Of a stretch of 64,000 bases of DNA, positions 45,297-55,002 are shown in pieces. A model generated the notes under the pieces. That model had not been told where the DNA came from. It saw only the letters and a list, made by a program, of their open reading frames with translations, and did not search any database. The DNA comes from Geothrix campi (lineage in GTDB: Bacteria; Acidobacteriota; Holophagae; Holophagales; Holophagaceae): assembly GCF_024609265.1 (NCBI RefSeq), contig NZ_JANHMP010000001.1, positions 930,001-994,000 on the forward strand, in the 5' to 3' direction. Made by a program: the position numbers and the translations under genes. Position 1 is the stretch's first letter; every line of letters starts with the position of its first letter.

Positions 45297-45498
45297 GAGT
45301 TGGGTGCTCGTCAGCCCGCATCCTCCCCTCGTGATCGTTGTATGCCGGACGTGCCGAAGCTTCCTTCTGGCAACGTGGATGATGAAATTCCCTGGTAATC
45401 CAGGGTCTTCAATACAGGTCCATCATCAGGCAGGCAGCGGCTTTGAGCCCAATCAATCCAGGCAGCCGCTTGATTCCACGATAGGAATAATGTCATCA

Positions 45499-45517
45499 CC
45501 CCCGGCTCATCCGGGGG
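45499..45517 (+). terminator. Intrinsic terminator, + strand
   Basis: 7-bp stem CCCCCGG/CCGGGGG with a 5-base loop followed by CTTTCT, about 200 bp after ubiX. Confidence 0.55.
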
Positions 45518-45722
45518 CTTTCTGCATCCAGGCACGCTCGCACACGGGTGACTTGCTGCGCAGGAAATCCAGCACCAACGTGGCATTCAGAAGCACGCCC
45601 CCCGCGCACCAGGTCACGCTGACGCCGCTTCGTCATGCCTCACACGCGCACGCAGGCACGCGCCGCAGCTCAAGCCAGCGCCTTTCCTGGGGGAACGCAC
45701 GCACGGGCGTGACCATGAAAAA

Positions 45723-45740
45723 GCCCCGGAGGTCCGGGGC
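45723..45740 (-). terminator. Intrinsic terminator of the RHS/small membrane protein unit
   Basis: 7-bp stem GCCCCGG/CCGGGGC with a 4-base loop; on the minus strand it is followed by CTTTTTC, 11 bp after the stop of the 142-codon gene. Confidence 0.75.
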
Positions 45741-45750
45741 ATGAGACTTA

Positions 45751-46179
45751 TCAACCAACCGTGTTTGTCATCGCCTTTTTTGCTTTGAGGGACTGCAAAT
45801 CAAGGACCATATCAAGGAACCAGATGCCCTCCCAAAGGGCGAGGTAAATGAGCTTCTCACGCCACGAGAACCGTCCATCCAGAGAAACCACCACGTAGAT
45901 GTAGTAAGAGAAGACACCGAGCAACAAAGCAATCAGCAGAGTCAGCGTCGATTTCCTGCTCTTCAATCCACTGCCTTCTCCGTTCAGTGGTGACAGCCAC
46001 TTTCGCCCAATGAAGATGGACATGTTCACGAGGTAGGCACCCACCGGCATGAGCCAAACCCATTGCTTGACCTCTTGGAATGAGAAATAGAGCAGGATCA
46101 TGCCCAAGAGAAGCAAGGCGGTTCTTACGGTGACGCTAACCCTTCGGAGTGTTGTTTTTGATCCCCAGGAAGAAAGCAT
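45751..46179 (-). CDS. Small multi-pass membrane protein, candidate immunity protein for the RHS tail
   Basis: 142 residues with about four hydrophobic segments (roughly 18-36, 38-56, 77-97, 107-127) and basic loops. No family recognised. It starts 35 bp after the RHS stop on the same strand with GAGGGA upstream and is followed by a terminator, so both are probably one transcript. By position and size it is a candidate immunity protein; function is inferred from context only. Confidence 0.6.
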   Translation of the reverse strand: MLSSWGSKTTLRRVSVTVRTALLLLGMILLYFSFQEVKQWVWLMPVGAYLVNMSIFIGRKWLSPLNGEGSGLKSRKSTLTLLIALLLGVFSYYIYVVVSLDGRFSWREKLIYLALWEGIWFLDMVLDLQSLKAKKAMTNTVG

Positions 46180-46214
46180 TGGATTCCCTCATAGACTCTG
46201 GATTTGATTTCTGA

Positions 46215-49200
46215 TTAATGCACCCATGCGTCCCACGCACCCCCAATGCCACTGCCGATAGCTACCCCAACCTCGAATGCAGCAAATCCCAAGCCGCCAA
46301 CTACTGCGCCTTGACCCATCGCTCCGAGACCAGTCCAGCCAACCGCTGACAAGGAAGCTCCCGAACCTGCCGCAGCCATCCCGTTAACCCCATTTGCAAA
46401 TTGGAACAGGGTTGGGATGCCAGTAGCTCCGCTTGCCCCCGTAATGCCCGCCTGAGCCGCCAGCACGTTGGTGCCAAGAGAGACTAGTGGCTTGGCTATG
46501 ACCGAATTTGTCTGATTAAACCGGCTCTTTGTCGCTTCCCACCAGGTGGGACTATTGTCCGGCTGGTTTGTTTGCGACAACAACAAGGTGTACCAACCTT
46601 GTATATTAATATCCCTCGAACCAATAATAGACCATCCGCTACCCTCCACCTGCCCTTGGGCTAGGATCCTCTGACCACTCATTGAATTACTATAGTCAAG
46701 GCTCTCTCGAAGAGTGCCATATGGACTCCAAGTAGCGACAACAGTCCTTCCATTTATTTGACTTGTAATATTTAGAGGTTCGTTCGACCACCCTTGGACG
46801 TCCTTCCGTGCCCCTTGGACAGCTGCGCTCCCGCCATACAGTGAAAGCATCGCCCCTAGAAACGCAGGTTCGATTGGAAATCCATTTAGATAGGTCGCCG
46901 TCATTCCGGTTGGGTCGGATGCACCAAAAGGTCTTCCACCCACATAGCCAAACTGATTAAGGTTTTTTGGGTCGACTCCCTGATCGCTATTTAAGAACCG
47001 ATGCCACCCAGGGCTGTAGAACCGTCCTCGCATGTAGATCAAACCCGTTCCGGGCTCATTCTGCAGGTGACCAGTGTAGCCCGTCAGGGGTGCGTAACCA
47101 CTCGTATAGGGCGCCGGGAGGGTTTCCCCGTAGGGGCCAAAGGCTTGAACCCCTTCCTGGGCACCACCACTATTGGTGATGAACCTAGGAGTGCCCAGTG
47201 GGTCCAGATGAAGCTCATGGAGCCCGCTCCCATCGATCTCCAGGACCGCCGTACCCCCGAGGTAAAGCACCTCACGCTTCCGGGACCAGCTGGTGCCCGA
47301 ACCCGTGTATTCCTCTAAGAGCTGACCTCCCGTGGTGTAGGCATAGCGGCGATTGTTGGCCGCATTGCCGCCGTCAACCATCTGGACCCTCATACCAGTT
47401 GGCAAATAGGCATAAGTCTGAGCGGCTGCATTAAGAGTGGTAGACGAGAGCCGACCAAGACCATCCCATCCAAAGCTCAAGACAGGCACACTTCCCACGT
47501 TTGTTCCAATCGTCTTCGCTTCGCCTCGGGCATTGATGTCCCACCCTGTAGTAGATAGTGGAATTCCCTCCGTTTGGGCTGGGATTCGATTGTCGAGCAA
47601 TGGATTGAACGTGAAATTAATGTATCCACCCGGAGCGGATCCAGTCGAGGAGTAGGTGTTATTCCCATAGCCGTCATAGTCCAGATTTATCGCTGCTCCG
47701 AAACCTGATGCACTCTTCAATTGGCCCAGCGAATCATGGTTCAACTGGGACCACTCCGGATTGGCCGGATCGGAAGAGGTGGCCGATTGCAGGTGGTTCA
47801 GCCCGTCGTAGGAGTAAGTTCTCGTCACTGCCGTCCCGGACACAGGAGTCACTTTCCAGGAGTCCACGCGTATCCCAGATGGGCTCGTCTGGTAATAGCT
47901 CTGGGAGCCTGAGGGATAGTAAATTGTTTTCCGATTGCCCCAGTTGTCATAATCCACCTTGACCGTGGAAAGGCCCGTCGTCAGGTCTTTCAAACGACCG
48001 AAACCAGTCGATGTGTCGTCATAGTGGTAGGCCACGATCCGGCCACTGGGGTAGGTCAGCTGATCCAGCCGTCCGACGGAGTCGAAGTGGTAGCCAATCC
48101 CTGGCCAGGAGGGTGAACCCGGCGCACTGAGGGTTTCCGCGTTCACGCGACAGTATAGGTCCAGGCCATATTGAATTGAGGTCGCCTGGCCTGCGCTGGA
48201 TGCGGTGGAAGAGGCGGGTTTGAGACCGTTATACGTGAAAGTCTGGCTGTCTGCCCCTCCTGCGACGGAGCGTACCCGCCCAAGCCCATCGTACCCAACC
48301 TGACGCGTGCGGAGTCCGGCTTCCACGATGGTCCCGGGAAGACCCTGGGCATTGAAGGAACTAAAGGTGGTCGTACCGGTTTCTGGCTCTACCCTGGAGG
48401 TAAGCCGGCCAAGGGCGTCGTAGTTGAACGACCGTGGCTGGGCTGTTCCGCTGGGTGGCGTTCGGGCAATGGTCACCACATGGCCCATGGCGTCATAGGC
48501 TGTGCTGGTCGAGTTACCTTGTGGGTCGACCGAACTGACCACCTGGCCCCAGAGATCTTGGCTCTGCTGCGTAGAGAAGGGTGGAGGATAATTGGTAGGT
48601 GAATAATTGTTGGTTACCACCTGGTTCCCGGAGGCGTCCACGGAATAGGTGTAGGAGACCGGAGTTCCAGCGTCCGAGGGTGGTGCCAGGTTTGTCTTAC
48701 GCCCCAAGGCATCGTAGGTCCAGTTGGTCGTCCGGGAAGAGTTCCCCTGCTCCACGAGTCTGGAGATCCGCCCATTGGAATCGGGTGTGTACGTTTCGAG
48801 AACACCATCCTGACCCCTTTGCCGAGTGATCAAGTTCCCGAAACCATCCCGGGTCTCCACGGCCGAAAAACCATTGACCGTGGTCGTCATGGTCCGTAGG
48901 TCCGAACCATAGGTGTAATTGATAGAAGCCTGCCCCCCTTTTGAAATAGAGGTCGGCCGCCCATAGGCATCGAAGACGGTTGTTGTCGTCACTCCAAGAC
49001 CGTCCACGGTAACCGTAGGACGATCGGCGCTGTCATATCCGGATAAGGTTTGTGTGTAGGAGTTGGTCCCGCTGGGACCGTCGTAGGTCACGCTGAGAGA
49101 AGTGGGAAGCCCACTTGCGGGATCCAAGGTGTAGGTTTTAGTGGCCGTCCCAGAAGTGGAGTAGCTTGCATAATTGGAGAGGCTATTCGGGTGGCCCGCC

Positions 49201-51158
49201 GAGTCGTACCCCATGTTCTGGCCGATCGTGCCTTGCGAACCGCCATCGATATAAGTCTGGGTGGGGAGCATGGTGGAGGGATTGAAAACGGTGGTTCGTG
49301 CGGGTGCCGAGGAGGTTCCCGAAGGAGCCACCCGAGAGTTGCTTATCACGGTTCTCCGTCCGGGATCCAGGAATTCGGGGTGTCGGTCGTATGTGTATGT
49401 GGTCGTGTCCGTGTACGCACCGCAGGTCGTAGTGATCGAAGTGGGGGTACCTGATTTGCTATCTAGGGTCTGACTCACCGAAACCGTCGGTACGTTTTCG
49501 GCACTCGTCTGGGACGGATAGACATAGCTCAACGTCCCGTCCACACCCACCAGGTTCTGGCTGAAGATCTGTAAGGAAATTCTGTTGTTTTGGTAATCGA
49601 GGACTTCGATCGTCGAGAGAGGCCCATTGCCATATCCCTGGGCCCCGGGCCCTACAAAGGCATACCTGGTGGTCGTGGCTTGAGCTGGCGAGAAATCCGG
49701 TCCTGAATAGCTCTGGGTGTAGGTGGTTACCCAAGTCCACGAGGAAGAGGTGGCCGGGAGATTCCAGGTCCATGTAGCGTTGAGGGAAGTGCCACGAAGG
49801 TTATCAGTGGTGTTGGCGGTAACAACGCTCCGAAGGCCATTTGGAGTGGAGGATTGCGGGTTGTACAGAAGATTGTTTGTGAAAGTAAAAGCCGTTGTGG
49901 TGGCACGGGAAACATCTGTAATCGAAGCGAGCTCGGATTTGTAAGTATCGTAGCCATACGTCCATACATGATCATCAGGCCAGACCCATGACCCTGCAGG
50001 TGCTGGCTGGGGGAGGGCCGCAGTCATCCATGCCGGGGCAACCAAAGTAGATCCTGCCGGATTCCCGAAACGAATCTCGGTGGGCCGTACTACTGGCCCT
50101 GAGGTATCGGCCTTCATCTGCATGGTTCCATAAAGGCTCGAATACCCACAGACCTGGAGAGTGGGTGCCTGGATGTTGATGAAGTCAGCCCGTACCAGAA
50201 CTTGCTCGGGAGCCGAGGCTCCGGCCGTGGGCTGGGCCCATTGAACCTGAACCCCTTTGTTTCGGTGGTTCAGCACCTTGACGGTGTTGACCACAGAAAT
50301 GTCGCTTGGAAGCCCCGTCTTAAAAGCCTTCCACTGGAATCCCACGTAATGGTGGAACCGATCAACCCAGAGTATAGGTACCCAGGAGTTCAATTCTTTG
50401 GCGTAGGCATACACCCTGGCACGATCCCGATCCATGAGGACCTTGTAGCCAGAAACGGTGGTGTACCCGACGGGAGCCAGAGATTGGGCCGTGGCCGCCC
50501 AAGAGCCCAAATCTGTGGCCGTGGCATCGTAACTAACGAGTGTTCCCTGGGAGTTCACATTCACGCTAGTAGCGGATCGAGCACCGAACTGAAACAGCGG
50601 GGGGAGGCTGAAGGTACTTCCTACTGCGGTGGCAAAGGATGTTAAGTCGTTATCCGTGAACTGGGTTCCATCCTCCAAGACATACGACCTTGTGGGCGCA
50701 TAGGTGTACTGGGTCCCATCGTAAGGGTCTGTCATGGCATAGGGCGTGGTGTCGGTGATGAATCCGAAGTGCACCGTCCCAAAAATGGCTCTGCCAATGG
50801 GCATCCAGGCGTTCATCCACTGCCCCCCGGGAGGAAGTGCAGGTTGCACTCCCGCAGAGGCTAGGGTCTTGCCCTGGGTCAGAAGAGTCGGGGTTGGCTC
50901 CCAATATTTCAGCCAGTGGTTTTCCGAGGCAGAACTGGCATTGAACCGAAACGCCAAAGGGATTGGTATTTCCCCACTAACCGTGGCTACAGGGACGGTC
51001 ATGAAGAGTTGGCCGGTCTTGGGGTCCACAGTCCAACCCATGTTCGAGCCCGCAGCCTGGGGCGGGTTGAAGATGCGGAGAGGCACCTGAGCCCAAGTCG
51101 AGGACGCACTAAGGAGAGCCAGCAACAAGATCACCAGCCGCGACCGACAAGAAGACAT
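46215..51158 (-). CDS. Secreted RHS/YD-repeat protein with variable C-terminal tail
   Basis: 1647 residues. Signal peptide (LVILLLALLSASSTWAQ), a long beta-rich region, and then YD repeats from about residue 700 (for example YTYDRHPEF, FDAYGRPTSISKGG, YDALGRLTSRVEP, YDGLGRVRSV). The RHS core ends with the conserved YMRGRFYSPGWHRFLNSDQG...DPTGM boundary near residue 1419. The 228-residue tail, more AT-rich, is Gly/Ala-rich and partly hydrophobic (VVGGLGFAAFEVGVAIGSGIGG). No PAAR or VgrG partner nearby. Probably a surface or secreted polymorphic-toxin-like protein. Confidence 0.88.
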   Translation of the reverse strand: MSSCRSRLVILLLALLSASSTWAQVPLRIFNPPQAAGSNMGWTVDPKTGQLFMTVPVATVSGEIPIPLAFRFNASSASENHWLKYWEPTPTLLTQGKTLASAGVQPALPPGGQWMNAWMPIGRAIFGTVHFGFITDTTPYAMTDPYDGTQYTYAPTRSYVLEDGTQFTDNDLTSFATAVGSTFSLPPLFQFGARSATSVNVNSQGTLVSYDATATDLGSWAATAQSLAPVGYTTVSGYKVLMDRDRARVYAYAKELNSWVPILWVDRFHHYVGFQWKAFKTGLPSDISVVNTVKVLNHRNKGVQVQWAQPTAGASAPEQVLVRADFINIQAPTLQVCGYSSLYGTMQMKADTSGPVVRPTEIRFGNPAGSTLVAPAWMTAALPQPAPAGSWVWPDDHVWTYGYDTYKSELASITDVSRATTTAFTFTNNLLYNPQSSTPNGLRSVVTANTTDNLRGTSLNATWTWNLPATSSSWTWVTTYTQSYSGPDFSPAQATTTRYAFVGPGAQGYGNGPLSTIEVLDYQNNRISLQIFSQNLVGVDGTLSYVYPSQTSAENVPTVSVSQTLDSKSGTPTSITTTCGAYTDTTTYTYDRHPEFLDPGRRTVISNSRVAPSGTSSAPARTTVFNPSTMLPTQTYIDGGSQGTIGQNMGYDSAGHPNSLSNYASYSTSGTATKTYTLDPASGLPTSLSVTYDGPSGTNSYTQTLSGYDSADRPTVTVDGLGVTTTTVFDAYGRPTSISKGGQASINYTYGSDLRTMTTTVNGFSAVETRDGFGNLITRQRGQDGVLETYTPDSNGRISRLVEQGNSSRTTNWTYDALGRKTNLAPPSDAGTPVSYTYSVDASGNQVVTNNYSPTNYPPPFSTQQSQDLWGQVVSSVDPQGNSTSTAYDAMGHVVTIARTPPSGTAQPRSFNYDALGRLTSRVEPETGTTTFSSFNAQGLPGTIVEAGLRTRQVGYDGLGRVRSVAGGADSQTFTYNGLKPASSTASSAGQATSIQYGLDLYCRVNAETLSAPGSPSWPGIGYHFDSVGRLDQLTYPSGRIVAYHYDDTSTGFGRLKDLTTGLSTVKVDYDNWGNRKTIYYPSGSQSYYQTSPSGIRVDSWKVTPVSGTAVTRTYSYDGLNHLQSATSSDPANPEWSQLNHDSLGQLKSASGFGAAINLDYDGYGNNTYSSTGSAPGGYINFTFNPLLDNRIPAQTEGIPLSTTGWDINARGEAKTIGTNVGSVPVLSFGWDGLGRLSSTTLNAAAQTYAYLPTGMRVQMVDGGNAANNRRYAYTTGGQLLEEYTGSGTSWSRKREVLYLGGTAVLEIDGSGLHELHLDPLGTPRFITNSGGAQEGVQAFGPYGETLPAPYTSGYAPLTGYTGHLQNEPGTGLIYMRGRFYSPGWHRFLNSDQGVDPKNLNQFGYVGGRPFGASDPTGMTATYLNGFPIEPAFLGAMLSLYGGSAAVQGARKDVQGWSNEPLNITSQINGRTVVATWSPYGTLRESLDYSNSMSGQRILAQGQVEGSGWSIIGSRDINIQGWYTLLLSQTNQPDNSPTWWEATKSRFNQTNSVIAKPLVSLGTNVLAAQAGITGASGATGIPTLFQFANGVNGMAAAGSGASLSAVGWTGLGAMGQGAVVGGLGFAAFEVGVAIGSGIGGAWDAWVH

Positions 51159-51387
51159 AATCCAAGTCCTTTCATAAAATAGTCGGATAGAAACACTAAT
51201 GCTTATAAGTAAATGACCTACGATTCATTGAAAATGCTAAACTGCATTTAATTATGAATTTCAAGCTATAACTGCTTTAGTTAATATCAAAGAGAGGACT
51301 GGGTCCACCAAGAAAGCCGAACGGTATGAGATAGCCACCCGAACGGTATTCATGGAGGGTCTTAGGAAGCAAATAGAGAGCTAGAGA
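51159..51387. other. AT-rich leader upstream of the RHS gene
   Basis: 229 bp, the most AT-rich intergenic stretch of the window, directly upstream of the RHS start and holding its presumptive promoter. No gene seen. Confidence 0.5.
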
Positions 51388-51699
51388 GGGTGTGACCGTA
51401 GCGGTTTGAGAAGGGTCAGGTAGAGATCCTTCACGCGGTGGTCGAAGTCTCTATTTGCGCTCCTTCGGGTGCAAGTAGAAGGTGGTTGCCGGGATCCCAT
51501 TGAATCGAGCGAGACGGCGTTCGGCGTAGGTCCGGAAGGACTCAATGCCGTTGATGCGTCTGTGCCGTCTGGCGAACTCGACGGCCCTGATGGGCTTCTC
51601 GCAGCCGACAGCCATAAGCCCGTCGTATCCCTTCCATCCATCGCTGTGGAATGACACCCCTGGAGAGTCAAGGCCACGGATAACGGCTCGCTCGCCAAG
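51388..51699 (-). pseudogene. Remnant of an IS1595/ISXO2-type transposase (3' end, frameshifted)
   Basis: The frame reads HSDGWKGYDGL, then FARRHRRINGIESFRTYAERRLARFNGI, typical of the DDE catalytic C-terminus of IS1595-family transposases, ending at TFYLHPKERK. The usual end of the protein continues in another frame as NRDFDHRVKDLYLTLLKPLRSHPL, showing a frameshift. The N-terminal domain is missing. Confidence 0.75.
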
Positions 51700-51735
51700 A
51701 TGTTGATGGAGGTCCCGGAGATGAGGCAGCTACAC

Positions 51736-52665
51736 CTACCCCGCGCTCTCCATCAGCGCGGCTTCGGCGCGCTGGGCGCGGCGGGTGCTCCAGAAGGCCC
51801 AGAGGGCGCCCAGGGCGCCGGTGGCGGCGCCTACGAAGGCCAGCAGGGCCATGCTGCCGGTGGAGAAGAAGCCCAGCCGCGCCAGGTCCACCAGCAGGGG
51901 CGAGAGGCCGCCCATACCCCGGGAGATGGGCAGCCACAGGCCGAAGAGGCCCAGCAGGGCGAGCAGGCTGCCGCCCAGGCCCAGGGCCGCGCCCTCCAGC
52001 ACCAGGGGGGTGCGGATGAAGCTTTCGGAGGCTCCCACCAGACGCATGATGGCGATCTCCTCCTCGCGGGCCAAGAGGCTCATGCGGATGACGTTCCCGG
52101 TGGCGAAGCCGGCCGCCACCAGCAGCACGGCGCCGAGACTGGCCAGGGCCGAGCGCAGCATGCGGGCCATGTGCTGGATCTGCTCCAGCCGCTCCTGGTC
52201 CGCCAGCACGTCGCCCACACCAGGGAGACCGCGCAGGCTCGCGGCCACTTCCATCGCCCGGGCGCCTTCGGCCAGATCCTGGCGGAGGCTCAGCTCGAGG
52301 CTTTCAGGCAGGGCATCCTGCCCGGCGCTTTCCAACAGCAGGCCCGCCTCGCGGGTCGCGGACTGGAACCGCTGCCGATTCTCCGCGGCCGACACCCGGC
52401 GCACGTCGCGGAAGCGCGGATCGCGCCGGAGGCGGGCCTCCGCTTCGTCGAGGGTCTTCCCGTCGGCGGCGTAGACCACGACCTTGGCCATGTCCTCCAG
52501 GCGCCCCACGAAGCGATCGAGGCTCTCCACCAGCAGCAGGCCTCCGCCCGCCAGGAGGAGGCCCGAAGCCAGCGTGAGCACCGCCAGCAGGTACTGGCCG
52601 CGGTGGCGGAAGAGATCCCGCAGCACGTCCTGGAGCAGCAGGCCCAGCAGCCGGAACGCCGTCAC
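51736..52665 (-). CDS. ftsX: FtsX-like cell-division ABC transporter permease
   Basis: 309 residues with an N-terminal transmembrane helix (YLLAVLTLASGLLLAGGGLLLV), a long periplasmic domain with KVVVYAADGKTLDEAEAR, and three C-terminal helices, the FtsX layout. FtsX with FtsE recruits peptidoglycan hydrolases. No ftsE is adjacent. The GTG start shares GTGA with the upstream stop. Confidence 0.85.
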   Translation of the reverse strand: MTAFRLLGLLLQDVLRDLFRHRGQYLLAVLTLASGLLLAGGGLLLVESLDRFVGRLEDMAKVVVYAADGKTLDEAEARLRRDPRFRDVRRVSAAENRQRFQSATREAGLLLESAGQDALPESLELSLRQDLAEGARAMEVAASLRGLPGVGDVLADQERLEQIQHMARMLRSALASLGAVLLVAAGFATGNVIRMSLLAREEEIAIMRLVGASESFIRTPLVLEGAALGLGGSLLALLGLFGLWLPISRGMGGLSPLLVDLARLGFFSTGSMALLAFVGAATGALGALWAFWSTRRAQRAEAALMESAG

Positions 52666-53747
52666 GAGGCGTTCCCGTCCACGGCCACGCCTTTGAACAG
52701 GGAGCCAGCAGGCGAGGCGGTGATGGTCTTCGCGGCGGTGCCGCCCATGGGCGACTTCCACAAGTCGATGGTGGCGAAGGCCGTGGCGCCGCTCCCCCGC
52801 AGGCCCACCAGCCAATCCTTGGTGCCGGCGTGGGCGATGACCCGGAGGTTGGGCTGATCCGCGTCGGTTCCCAGAGTGGCGGTGGGCGCCTGATCGTAGG
52901 CCTGGCCGAACATCCCGGTGGTAAAGACCAGGATCGGCGCAGTCGAGGCGCCGGCATCCGTGTTGTGGCGGGCCACGAAGAGGTAGCCGTTGCCGGTGTC
53001 GAGGGCGAGGGAGCCGTACTGGCCGAGGAGGGTCGCGGGGCCGATGATCGTGTTGGCGTCTGTGAAGCCGGAGGATGTGCCCTTGCGGAGGCGGGGCCCG
53101 GTGTAGGTCGTCACGGTGCCCACGGTATCGCCCGAGAGCATGAAGGCGTAGACCGACCCTGAGCTTGCGGCGACGCCAGTGCCGCCGGTGTCGCCGCTGG
53201 CCGCCAGGGCCTGGAGCGCGATCGTGGCGCTCTGGGGCTGGGTGCTGGCGTTGCTGACGACCCAGATCTGCGTCCCGCTGGTGCCGTTCTCGGTGATGTA
53301 GAGCGTGTCGGTCTGCATGTCCAAGCTGGCCTGCCCGAAAGTCGAGGTGGCGAGGCGGCCGGTGCTGGCCAGGCTGAAGGAGACCACGTCGGAGCTGGCG
53401 ACGTCGCCGCTCTGTGTGCGGATGTTCCGCACGCGCACGATGTTGCCGGTATCCGAAACCAGGTAGAGATAGCCGTTCTGCCGGTCGAAGCAGAGCCCGC
53501 CCCAGGCCAGGCTGGTGATCTTGCTGCCGAAGACGGAGGAGGTGATGGTCTTGGTGGGCGCCACCGTGGTGGTGCTGTCGTACAGGGCGCTCAGGTCGCT
53601 CCAGACGAACACCGACGTGGAGGTGCTGTCGTAGGCATAGAGGGCCACGCCGGTGGTGCCGCCGGAGGAGCCGCCATCAGGCTCCTTGCACCCCAGGGCC
53701 AGCAGCAGGCCGACTGCCGCGAAGCCGGTGAGAAGACGTCGGATCAT
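52662..53747 (-). CDS. Lipoprotein of unknown function
   Basis: 361 residues with a lipobox (LLLALGC, Cys near 19), then a Gly/Ser-rich linker and repeated Thr/Ser-rich beta blades (TGNIVRVRNIRTQSGDVA, DTLYITENGTSGTQIWVV, GNGYLFVARHN), suggesting a beta-propeller. Function unknown. Its stop overlaps the ftsX start. Confidence 0.7.
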   Translation of the reverse strand: MIRRLLTGFAAVGLLLALGCKEPDGGSSGGTTGVALYAYDSTSTSVFVWSDLSALYDSTTTVAPTKTITSSVFGSKITSLAWGGLCFDRQNGYLYLVSDTGNIVRVRNIRTQSGDVASSDVVSFSLASTGRLATSTFGQASLDMQTDTLYITENGTSGTQIWVVSNASTQPQSATIALQALAASGDTGGTGVAASSGSVYAFMLSGDTVGTVTTYTGPRLRKGTSSGFTDANTIIGPATLLGQYGSLALDTGNGYLFVARHNTDAGASTAPILVFTTGMFGQAYDQAPTATLGTDADQPNLRVIAHAGTKDWLVGLRGSGATAFATIDLWKSPMGGTAAKTITASPAGSLFKGVAVDGNAS

Positions 53748-53861
53748 GAGAGACCGCCTGCTTGATGGCGAAGCACGCCTTGAGCTTGGATGCCCGGGGT
53801 GCGCGCGAGGTTCCCGGTACCGAGCACCGGTGCGAGAGGACGTCGAAGCATGGAAGGCCGC

Positions 53862-54899
53862 CTACTTGGTGGCGAAGAGCGCCTTGAGGTGGGTGTTCAG
53901 GGTACGCACCATGTCGGCATCGCAACCTGCATCCACGGCCCCGCGGCTGATGGCCAGGGCCAGGTTCTTCACGGCCTCGGGGCCATCGCCGGAGATGATC
54001 TGCTGGGTGGCCTTGGCCTGGAGGCGGTTCACCATCTCGTGCTGGGGCTCGGGCAGCACCATCTTGGCGGCCTGGGCGATGCGCTGGGTGAAGTTCATGA
54101 GCTTGACCATGCGCTGGGGATCATCCATCGGCGCGGGTTTGGCGGGGGCTGGGGCGGGCGGCGGGGCGGCCGCGGCGAACCCGCCACCGATCGTTTCCGG
54201 CAGGGGATCGTGGTCCTCGGGGAAGCCTACGGGGCCCGGCGGGGGGAGCGGGGGAGGGGCGAAGGCCGGGGCCTCCTCCCGGAGGCTCGTCATCGCCTGC
54301 GCCGGCGCGGGTTCAGGCGCGGCGGGAGCTTCAACCTTGGGTGGCTTGCCGGACCGGATGCCCTTCAGCACCACATGGCCAGCCATCACCAGGCCGTAGA
54401 GGTCCTTGGCGGTGGTGAGCACGGGTTTCTGCATCGCCTCGGCCACTTCGGCGACGCTGTAATAGCCCGTGGACAGGGCCAGCACGCGCGCTTCCCGGGC
54501 GTTCACGCCATGCGGTGTCTCGCCGGGCAGCAGCGTGGAGGCGGGATAGAGGTCCACCGAGGGGATCTTCTGGCTGATGACGCGCCACTCGTCCATGCGG
54601 CGGCCCAGCTCCATGAGGATGGAAGCGTTCGGCTTGGTGATGGTGGCGGGCACATCGGGCACCACTTCCTCGAACCGGTAGCTGCCATCGAGCCACAGAG
54701 CCACCTCCATGAGGGCTTCGAAGCCCTCGCCGGTGGGGGTGACGGCGTGGATGATCCGCCCTTCCTTGAGGTAGATCCGGGCGCGGGAGGCCTCCTGCTG
54801 CACATGGAAGCACCCCGATTTCCCACCCTGGCTCACGAGCTGGATGATGTCGGGCAGCGGCGCCTCGCGCATGGAGCCTTGGATCACACCCTGGGACAT
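53862..54899 (-). CDS. DUF4388 (PATAN-domain) protein
   Basis: 345 residues. The N-terminal DUF4388 domain (residues 8-100: APLPDIIQLVSQGGKSGCFHV, ARIYLKEGRIIHAVTPTGEG) is followed by a helical/winged segment, a Pro/Ala-rich linker (about 215-280) and a C-terminal helical domain. Such proteins are linked to surface motility and signalling in delta-proteobacteria and Acidobacteriota. A promoter (TTGAAC, 16 bp, TATTTT at 54944-54917 minus) lies just upstream. Confidence 0.8.
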   Translation of the reverse strand: MSQGVIQGSMREAPLPDIIQLVSQGGKSGCFHVQQEASRARIYLKEGRIIHAVTPTGEGFEALMEVALWLDGSYRFEEVVPDVPATITKPNASILMELGRRMDEWRVISQKIPSVDLYPASTLLPGETPHGVNAREARVLALSTGYYSVAEVAEAMQKPVLTTAKDLYGLVMAGHVVLKGIRSGKPPKVEAPAAPEPAPAQAMTSLREEAPAFAPPPLPPPGPVGFPEDHDPLPETIGGGFAAAAPPPAPAPAKPAPMDDPQRMVKLMNFTQRIAQAAKMVLPEPQHEMVNRLQAKATQQIISGDGPEAVKNLALAISRGAVDAGCDADMVRTLNTHLKALFATK

Positions 54900-55002
54900 G
54901 GGTCGTTCCTCTCGGGAAAATAAAGGCCTATAAGAGATGTTCAACCTTACCACGGAGTGCGCCCTTCCCCCCCGGGTCCTCCTGAGCGATGCTGAGGAGT
55001 CT

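Larger units (their letters stand above)
45297..45750. other. 454-bp non-coding stretch between ubiX and the RHS island
   Basis: No convincing gene; one + strand frame (45271-45744) is low-complexity and overlaps ubiX. It contains two terminator hairpins. Its sequence is less GC-rich than ubiX and may be decayed island DNA. Confidence 0.5.
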
